Positions 56,551 to 64,000 of a stretch of DNA of 64,000 bases are shown piece after piece. Position numbers and translations under genes: made by a program. Origin of the DNA: Desmodus rotundus. Taxonomy: Eukaryota > Chordata > Mammalia > Chiroptera > Phyllostomidae. Location of the stretch: the NCBI RefSeq assembly GCF_022682495.2, contig NC_071392.1, positions 70,206,097 to 70,270,096 on the forward strand, written 5' to 3'. A model generated the notes under the pieces. The model made no database searches, was not told where the DNA came from, and saw nothing but the letters and a program-made list of their open reading frames with translations. Positions within the stretch are counted from its first letter, which is position 1. Each line of letters starts with the position of its first letter.

Positions 56551-57694
56551 GAAAAAAAAGAAACTCTGCTTAAGGGTCAAGAATAAAAGCTTAGAAGGTA
56601 GTTTGCAGGAAAATTTAAAGAGTTCTCCCACAGTATTTTTATCTCTTTTCCCAAAATTAAAACCAAGCCTCAATGCTCTTTGTCTTTTCTACAAAAGACA
56701 CAGTTCTCATTTGAAACTCTCCCTTTGGTGCAAAACAAATACCTCTCCACTAAAGTGTGTATAGCCCTGGATATTTCACAAAGAGATTCCCAAAGTAGCT
56801 TCAGGAGTTTGAGGCATACTCTCAAGAGGTTTAGATCTATGATTCTACACTCTTTCAGTCTTGAGTTTTTTCATGAATAAATTTTGATTTGCTCCTGCAC
56901 ATATAATTTTACATGCATTGGAATAATTCATTAAAAAGGTTATTACTTGTCCTTAAATAATTTCCTAAAGGAAATTATTCAAACAAAAATAAATAAAATA
57001 CTTTGCTTAGTTTGCTACTAGCTTCTCATTAAAATTTACTATAAAGTGAATGCAATATTGAGTTTTTTTTCTGTTTATAGCTCCAGAGAGGAAATTATAG
57101 TTTAACAAGTACACAGGCAGCTCCTAGTGTTTAATAATTTAGTATTAAGCATCAGGATTATCATGCCTTGATCATCAGAAATTATTAGTTAATAACACAA
57201 AATGTGGTTTAGAATGAGAAATTGTGAAGAGACTGTATTCTAAGACTATTTCCCAAATAATTTTGACCCAAAGAATCCCATGGGCCTCGGTTCTGAGGTT
57301 CTGAGGAACCTCTCCTGAAGATTCTGAATTGTTAATCTGGAATGGTTCTGAGGAATCTTTATTTTTAATAAGAAGCCAAATGATTCTTAAGAAAAATCCA
57401 GGAAATGCTGTTACAAGGTTATATTTTACTCATCAGTGGTAATCATTACACGTTGTTCTTCAGCATTTAAAAATGACAGAAAAAGATGGGCTGTGTTCTT
57501 CAGGCCTCACATTGTAGATGCTCCTGATTTCTTCTTCACGTGGATTTCTGCCTCTAGTAAGAGAGCAGAGATGCCTTATTTGAATCTGTTTCATCACCTC
57601 AGTAGTTCTTTAGCTATTTAGTGATCACCACATTTGGCTTAGATGCATTGAGTCCTTCGATGGGGCAGTTCTTTCCGTCTTATACAATTTAACT
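56551..57694. other. No recognisable feature
   Basis: AT-rich; nothing recognised. Confidence 0.45.
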
Positions 57695-57880
57695 TTTTAA
57701 AAATATATATATTTTTTAATTTTTCACTTTTGACATTCAATATTATATTACATTCAGGTATACAGCATAGTTATTTGACATTTATATAACTTAACCCTGC
57801 AAAAAAGGATAGGTCTGACCTTCCCCATTCTGCCATTTTATGTGTCCTTATCCTTGACACTATTACTATATTGGTGTGTA
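57695..57880 (-). mobile_element. Old L1 3' UTR fragment, antisense
   Basis: TTGACATTCAATATTATATT, CAGGTATACAGCATAGTTAT and TTTGACATTTATATAACTTA resemble the antisense of an old L1 3' UTR. Confidence 0.5.
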
Positions 57881-58589
57881 GTGTCTATACAAAAAATATG
57901 TATAATACACTTACTTCTCCCTATAGACACATACACAGAAGAAAAATATTTGTTTAGTGGGTGTTTGGAATAGGTGAATTATTTTCACACTGAGAAGGGG
58001 GAAGATTTCATATGGTGCCTTTTAACCTGAAAGGGGTGTATAGTTTGAAAACATTTTGAATATCATAATTTTTATTTGTAAAGTGAAACAATTATTTCTA
58101 TATTTTTCCTTTCAGCTGAAAGAAAGTACAACAGATGTTTTTTGACTGGTGGGGATATGCAGAAGACATAGTGATTTTTAAGTAGAAACAATCTCCTGGA
58201 GGAAATATGAGTAGTGAAATTTTAATCTTAATAGAAAAGAACAAGGTTTAAAGATTTTAAAACTAGGGTAGATGGTTTCTAATATATTCCTTTTACTTTT
58301 AGAATATAGAAAGATTGATTTAAAAAAACCATGCTTCCACCTATCAATGAGAAAGAGCTGGATAAATGACAAAATTACAACTTTTCCGGAACTCATCAGA
58401 GAACTAAGGACATGAGGCAACTGAACAATATGAAACTCATGGAGGGGCAGCCTCATTCATGGGGAGAGAGATGCGTGGGTTGGACCATCTATGGCAGACC
58501 AAAGTAGGAGGAGATGTCAGCCACCATATTTACGCCCTCACAGAAGGAAAGGCATGCCTGTCTCTAGGAACAAATATTATTTACCTCAG
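57881..58589. other. No recognisable feature
   Basis: AT-rich; a 92-codon minus-strand open frame has no recognised motif. Confidence 0.4.
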
Positions 58590-58735
58590 CCTCTGCTAGT
58601 CCCCATAAGATGTCTGACATTCAATAAAAAATTATGAAACATACATATAAGAAGAATTAAATCACTCTCAATAGACAAAGAAATGACCCAGATGTTGGAA
58701 GTATACAGAGAGAACTTAATTGCTCTTTAAGTATA
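58590..58735 (+). repeat. Possible old L1M 5'-region fragment
   Basis: CCCATAAGATGTCTGACATT, CAATAAAAAATTATGAAACA and GACCCAGATGTTGGAAGTAT match the wording of an old L1M 5' region. Confidence 0.4.
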
Positions 58736-58739
58736 AACT

Positions 58740-59260
58740 TTGATTTTAAAATACTGTTAGATGTACAGAAGAGTTGTAAGATTGCTAATTTGATGCATAG
58801 GGTTCCTGTGGTGCATTTGTCACAACTAAAGATCTAACTCTGAGCCATTGCTATTAACTAACCTCTGAAGGTTATTTAGATTTCATCAACTTTTCTTTAA
58901 TGTCCTCTTTCTGTTCCAGGATCTTACTCAAGCTATCACATTGCATTTAGTTATCATACTGCCTTAGCCTCCTCTGGTCTGTGACAGTTTCTCGAACTTT
59001 CTAATAAGCTGGGCAGTTTTGAGAGTACTGGTCAGATATTTTGCAGCATGTTCCTAAATTTTGGTTTGTCTGATTTTTTTTCATGGTTACACTGGGTGTT
59101 TAAAAGCAGTACCACAGAAGCAGATTGTCATGGGCCAATGCTATTAACATGACATGTTACTGATGAAGTTAACCTTGATCACATGGCCTAGATGATATTT
59201 GCCAGGGTTCAGTCTGCCCAGCTTTTTACTTGCTGTTAGGGTAGAATGGCAACTTCTAAG
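58740..59260. repeat. Ancient L1M-type repeat segment
   Basis: GATGTACAGAAGAGTTGTAA, TGTTCCAGGATCTTACTCAA, TCTGTGACAGTTTCTCGAAC and GTTAACCTTGATCACATGGC follow a well-known ancient repeat order. Family and orientation not settled. Confidence 0.45.
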
Positions 59261-60176
59261 CTCTTTTCATGTGGAATAGACAACACTGTAATATTATTCT
59301 AGAAAATGATTTATTTGATCTATATTTTACAATTGATTTGCTTAGAGTTTTGCAAAGTAGTCTCATGATTTTTAAAAAATATCTTATTTTTAATAGTGCT
59401 CTTATATATTTCTCTTCACTAATTATTTGTCCCTCCTTTTTTCACTTTGCCTTTTTCTATTTGTCTTTTACTATGACAATATTGATATTAACTCTTTCTT
59501 AGTTCACATTCCTGGAAACAAAATTTGAGCAGCATCTTGGTCAACTGATGTATTGAAAGAATATCCTTAGGAGAAAATGAGTGAGAGATGATGGATAAGG
59601 CAAGGCAGAAAAAAGCTAGGTAATGATGGGATGTGGAAGCCCAGGGGGAATTCTGAGCATGAATTATATACCGCAGAGTTAATCTGGTCCAGGGGAGTTG
59701 GTCTTTTATACCTGGTATCACTTAGTCATTAGCTGTAGGCTGCAATATGTGGGTAGAAATAGCCTCCTGAGGGACACTGTTTCTGCTGTTGCTTGTGCGC
59801 TATCCTGTCTGGAAGGGAGCACCTGTGAGCTTGTAGCAGCCCACACTGACAACAGTTAGGAGCTAAGTGCATTGACTCCAAAGGGAGGGAAGAGAAGACA
59901 GTTTTCTATAGATAAAAATCTCTTCCTCCCCTTTCCTACCATTAAGTTTAACGTTCCCTCTCCCCATTGAAACAGAATGTAAACAACATGGGGATGACAC
60001 AGCACGTGCTGCAAAGCTTACCATCATCTTACACATACTTCACATATTTATACTACCAGCCCTCAGATTATTTGAATTTGGGATTCCTGATTTGAACACA
60101 TGCCAAGGTAGCCATATTTAATTGTCCTTATTTGTTTTATATATTTTTTTCTTGCATCAATTGCTTTAAAATGCTA
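59261..60176. other. No recognisable feature
   Basis: AT-rich; nothing recognised. Confidence 0.45.
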
Positions 60177-60183
60177 ATGATTT

Positions 60184-60391
60184 TTTAAAAGATTTTATTT
60201 ATTTATTTTTAGACAGAGGGCAATTGAGGAAGAAAGAGAGGAAGAAAAACATGAATGTATGGTTGCCTCTCATGTGCCCCTACTTGGGCCCTGGCCCACA
60301 ACCTAGGTATGTGCCCTGACTGGGAATCAAACCAGCACCCTTTGTTTAGCAGGCCGGTGCTCAATATACTGAATCACACCAGCCAGGACTC
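60184..60391 (-). mobile_element. Ves SINE, antisense
   Basis: TTTTATTTATTTATTTTTAG tail complement, GGTATGTGCCCTGACTGGG, CTGAATCACACCAGCCAGG head complement. A possible short duplication, ATGATTT, lies at 60177-60183 and 60392-60398. Confidence 0.9.
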
Positions 60392-60398
60392 ATGATTT

Positions 60399-62002
60399 AT
60401 TTTTATATCCATTTTATGTGATGCCCGTCCTGTTGCTTGATCCCTAATGTCATGAATGCCAAGTGGCAAATGGCGCTGTTGGAACTGCTGTGTTGTGTGG
60501 TTGAGCATTTCCTCTGGTTGCATTGCTTCTGTCTATTTTCCCAACCTCCCTGAATCAATCAGTTGCCTAAAATCTTTTAGTAAATTCCTCTTCCTTAAAC
60601 CATAGAGTAATTTCATTGCCTACAACTAGGAAGTAATCTAGACAGTGATGGTAATAATCTTAAGTATGGCAGGATTACAAAATAATATCTAAATGAGGTT
60701 ACAACATTCTACGTTTTGCTCCTTAACTCTCTGGGCTCAGAGACCCATCCCTGTCATTCTCTGGAGGGGTCAGGTTGAGAAACTGACTGATTTCTTGAAA
60801 CTGAAACAAATAAAATTGAGGTATAAATAAGCATGTATGTTAAATGACGAGATGTTAGGGGAATTTCTGCCTAAATTCAAGCTATATGATCTTAAGCCTG
60901 GGTGAAGAAAACTGAAACTGAGTATGAATATGGCAGAAATGAACTCCATAAACACCAACATATCAATATTTATCAAGTATTAAAAACAGAATGATACATC
61001 AGAGACACCAAGTGAGTGTAGCTTTGCAGGGTTTCTCTGGCGTTTCTCAGGCAGTGCCCTCAGAGTGGTGGCAGAGGTGGCTGAGTGGTCCGTGTGGAGT
61101 ACCGAAACCTTGCCAGAACCAGACTCCCTTCGCTGCAATTCCCCCCACCCCCAAGTTTCTTGCTTGGAAGAAACCAGGGTCTTGGGGCACTGGAATCACA
61201 GATAATACTGACCCACACCTTGAGCTGTATTTGCAAAACCTCCACTAGATAGAAAACTACTGATTGGTACTGACCATAGTCACATAAACCCAAGACTAGC
61301 TGGTGCTGGAAGATTGATCACTAGAACCGCTAAAATATCTCTTTCTAGGACCTAGAAATTTTACTTTTATGTCCACTTAGAGATGTGGTCATAGGCTATC
61401 ATAACATGAGCAAAAGTGGAGGGATTTATATGACCTTGTGAAAAATCTCTCAGATAACAGTTTGTAGGATTTGTCAATAAGACTAGGAAGCTTTAAATTG
61501 TTTTTCCAAACATCCCCCTAACATGACCAGATATGGACAAACATCAGAAGTTCAAAGTGGTTATCTTTTTAAGTTTATGTCAAGACCTATTTTACCTCTT
61601 TTGTATAGTATGTTACAATCTGGACTCTGCCTAGACTTAAATCTTGACTTTATTTGAGGGCATTTATCCACCTATATTCTGGTTAATTCTTAGGTTATTA
61701 CATTTAGTGCAAAAGTAGAAGAGAAGTTGATTTCTTGACTTACCTTTCAGAAGACAATATTATTTCCAAGTTCTTGGAATGGCCACATTCAAACCATCAA
61801 GTACTGACAATACCCATCTGCAAATATTCTCAAGAAATATCTATTTGCACAGTCAATCTTTAAACTTTAAGAATGAAGCTTTATGAAATGTATCTTTCTT
61901 CTAATTTTAAACTTAAATTAAAAAATTTATCTTTCTCTATAAATGTGCAAGTGATTATTCTCAGTCATTTTGACTGTAACTTGGTTGAGTTTCAGTCACT
62001 TA
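60399..62002. other. No recognisable feature
   Basis: About 1.6 kb of AT-rich DNA; no gene or repeat recognised. Confidence 0.4.
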
Positions 62003-62017
62003 CATCTAGCATATTTT

Positions 62018-62241
62018 TTACTCCTCACCTGAAAGTATGTTTTATTGATTTTTAGAGAGACAGGAAGGGAGAAAGAGACAAACGTCAATCTGAGAGAGAA
62101 ACATTAACTAGTTGCCTCCTGCACCTGTCCCGACTGGGGATCAAACCTGCAACCTAGGTATGTGCCCTGACTGGGACTCTAACCCACAGTGTTTTGGCAT
62201 GCTGGGCGGCGTTCCAGCCAACTGAACCACAGGGCCAGGTG
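62018..62241 (-). mobile_element. Ves SINE, antisense, with 15-bp TSD
   Basis: TTTATTGATTTTTAGAGAGA tail side, GGTATGTGCCCTGACTGGGA, and CCAACTGAACCACAGGGCC head complement. The perfect duplication CATCTAGCATATTTT lies at 62003-62017 and 62242-62256. Confidence 0.95.
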
Positions 62242-62268
62242 CATCTAGCATATTTTAATAAAAGTTAA

Positions 62269-62504
62269 CTTTTTTTACATTCACCTGAAGACATGCTTAT
62301 TGATTTAGAAACAGGGGAAGGGAGGGAGAGAGAGAGGGAGAGGAACAGCAATGTGAGAGAAAAGCATCAATTGGTTGCCTCTTGTACGTGTCTCATCTGG
62401 GAACCGAACCTGCAACCCAGGGATGTGCCCTGACCAGGAGTTGAATCTGTGTCCTTTGGCTGATGGGACAACGCTCCAGCCAACTGAACCACACTGGCCA
62501 AGGC
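62269..62504 (-). mobile_element. Ves SINE, antisense, with 12-bp TSD
   Basis: TGCTTATTGATTTAGAAACA tail side, GGGATGTGCCCTGACCAGGA, CCAACTGAACCACACTGGCC head complement. The perfect duplication AATAAAAGTTAA lies at 62257-62268 and 62505-62516, abutting the right duplication of the preceding SINE. Confidence 0.95.
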
Positions 62505-62516
62505 AATAAAAGTTAA

Positions 62517-63271
62517 TTATTAAAAAAGATTTAGCATTTAGATTTAAAATTCAAAGCAAAACTTAATTTATGATAAGGGACTTACCCCTTATCCAACCAA
62601 CATAACCTGTCATTTTGATACATAGTTTATTTGTCATGTAAGTAACGTCTAAACCTGTAAGAATTGTTATAAGTTTACTTGAGCCAAACTGATGACAATT
62701 GCCAAGAATCAAAATCTCAACGGATTGAGAAAATGCTCGAGAAAATGGCTGTTTTACACCTTATTTTATACCTCAAAATCAAAGGGAAAGATGTAAGAGG
62801 ATTACATGAAATACTTTGGTGATAGGTGAGGGAGGGGGCGAAAGCAAAGTGCAGAAACCTCTGGGATTGGATAAAAAGTAAAATGAGTAGACACCTAGGT
62901 GGGTACTGGATAGTTAATAGTCAACAATTAACACAATAACAATAACAATGAAGGGATTTGTGGTCTCAGCTCTGGTGTGATGATTGTGCTTTAAGGGGTC
63001 CTGATAAAAAGAAATTAATTTATTATTCCAAATTCATGTTATTAGGTATGTTATTCTAGATGCAAAAAAGACAACAGTTAGGCTCAGGTAAGGTAAAGAT
63101 TCATCTTTATTAGAGAAAAATACTGCCCTAGGACATGACTACCTGCCATGAACCACATTCAGTCAGAATGTTTTTATTTCAGGCCATCTTAATCTGGTTC
63201 CTTTAGGTTTCTGAGTTTGTAAGGCTGCCATGCAGGCCTCCCCTGGGCTTGGCAGGTTTAGCATTTGGCTC
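62517..63271. other. No recognisable feature
   Basis: Flank between the SINE pair and the LTR; nothing recognised. Confidence 0.45.
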
Positions 63272-63728
63272 TGTTACCAGGAAGACCCGAGTTAAGGGGC
63301 TGCCCCCTCCTCGGTTCTTGTCTTTCTTGCAAAAAGGAATTCAGGCGAGGCACAGAAAAAGTGGAAATGAGGTGGCAAGTTTATTTATGGAAGACACTTG
63401 AGCACGAAGCTGCAAGTGGGCACCCAGCTCTTCTGAGTGCCCTGCCCACTGGGGCTTTAAGGGTTACATGCGCACAGCCAGCCTCCAAATTCCCCCTCCT
63501 TCTGCCTTCCCAGGACCATGGGATTAAGAATCAGTTTCAAAGGCTTCCTTTCCTAAATAGTAGAAACAATAAAGGCTCCTCTCCTCCTGGATGATCACTT
63601 GTCATGGTCTTGTGACCTTTGGAACACAGGGCAATCTTATCTGACCAGTCTCAGGAATGCTGACTTAAGGGGGGAGGCATGTCTTCCTTCCCCTTCCAGC
63701 CTTGGTTTGCTATCTTTCCTGCCTAACA
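63272..63728 (-). mobile_element. Probable class I ERV solo LTR, antisense
   Basis: A 457-bp block bounded by TGTTACC and CTAACA, which form the usual short inverted ends of a retroviral LTR. On the minus strand an AATAAA signal (plus-strand TTTATT near 63380) is followed by about 110 bp of U5-like sequence with TTCTTGTCTTTCTTGC on the plus strand. No internal gag/pol/env sequence is next to it, so it is a solo LTR. The flanking duplication was not recognisable. The 109-codon plus-strand frame inside it is a by-product. Confidence 0.6.
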
Positions 63729-64000
63729 GACCTTTTTTTCTCCACAACCTAAAAAATTACGTGAAGAAACTTGGCACTGCAATATCGTTTATACGACTTG
63801 CCGCCAAAACTAGCAAAAAGTAAATTCATACTTAGGATCAATTTTGTAAGTTTTATTTTAAAAATAACAATTTTAAAGAAATGTTTTTGGAGTTTGAGAT
63901 ATGGCTAATAGATTGTGAAAGAGTTTCAAGGATTCCATTAAAAGCTATGTATAGAAAGGCCAAAGAAGATATATTTCCCTCTCTTATTAAGAAACATTTT
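63729..64000. other. No recognisable feature
   Basis: AT-rich right edge of the window. Confidence 0.45.

Noticed and set aside
1..64000. CRISPR arrays, operons, phage or plasmid features
   Set aside because: The DNA is clearly mammalian; the only regular repeats are microsatellites and retroposons.

Overview
This window looks like non-coding, repeat-built DNA from a bat (Chiroptera), most likely a yangochiropteran. The main evidence is a dozen copies of a tRNA-derived SINE of the bat Ves type, young bat-style L1 elements, and four full-length HAL1 ('half-L1') elements that carry ORF1 but no ORF2. I saw no Helitron or young cut-and-paste DNA transposon, which weakly argues against a typical vesper bat; the family cannot be settled by eye. 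I found no convincing host exon, tRNA, rRNA or conserved non-repeat gene.

Layout. 1-6.1 kb: old L1 pieces, one split by a SINE and flanked by a long diverged direct repeat, then a 5'-truncated L1. 8.3-12.6 kb: HAL1-A and HAL1-B, head to tail 404 bp apart, both on the minus strand; HAL1-B keeps an open 279-codon ORF1. 16.9-18.7 kb: HAL1-C, minus strand, with a 47-codon in-frame deletion in ORF1. 19-27 kb: ancient MIR, L2 and LTR-like remnants in AT-rich DNA. 27.1-32.6 kb: one full-length L1 on the plus strand, bounded by a perfect 13-bp target-site duplication, with an intact 310-residue ORF1 and an almost complete ORF2 that has lost its start codon (ACG) and has an in-frame TAA at codon 58. 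33.5-37.1 kb: a MaLR-type LTR, an LTR-like remnant, then HAL1-D (minus, frameshifted). 39.7-64 kb: SINEs, 5'-truncated L1s (two of them 5'-inverted by apparent twin priming), an MLT1-type LTR, a 164-bp Tigger1-like MITE with TA duplications, a probable class I ERV solo LTR, and stacked SINE insertions.

How the parts relate. The L1 encodes (or encoded) the reverse transcriptase/endonuclease. HAL1 and the Ves SINEs have no polymerase and are expected to be copied by L1 in trans. The sequence fits this: HAL1 shares the 3'-terminal motif of the L1s (GGGACAACTGTAAT followed by an A-rich tail), and three of four HAL1 insertions sit at T-run/A nick sites typical of the L1 endonuclease. The four HAL1s fall into two groups by a 39-bp segment near the 5' end: A and D have it, B and C lack it. 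The group lacking it also has the better-preserved ORF1s, so it is probably younger. The most useful material here is this HAL1 set and the decay pattern of the full-length L1; I do not see a new host-encoded system.
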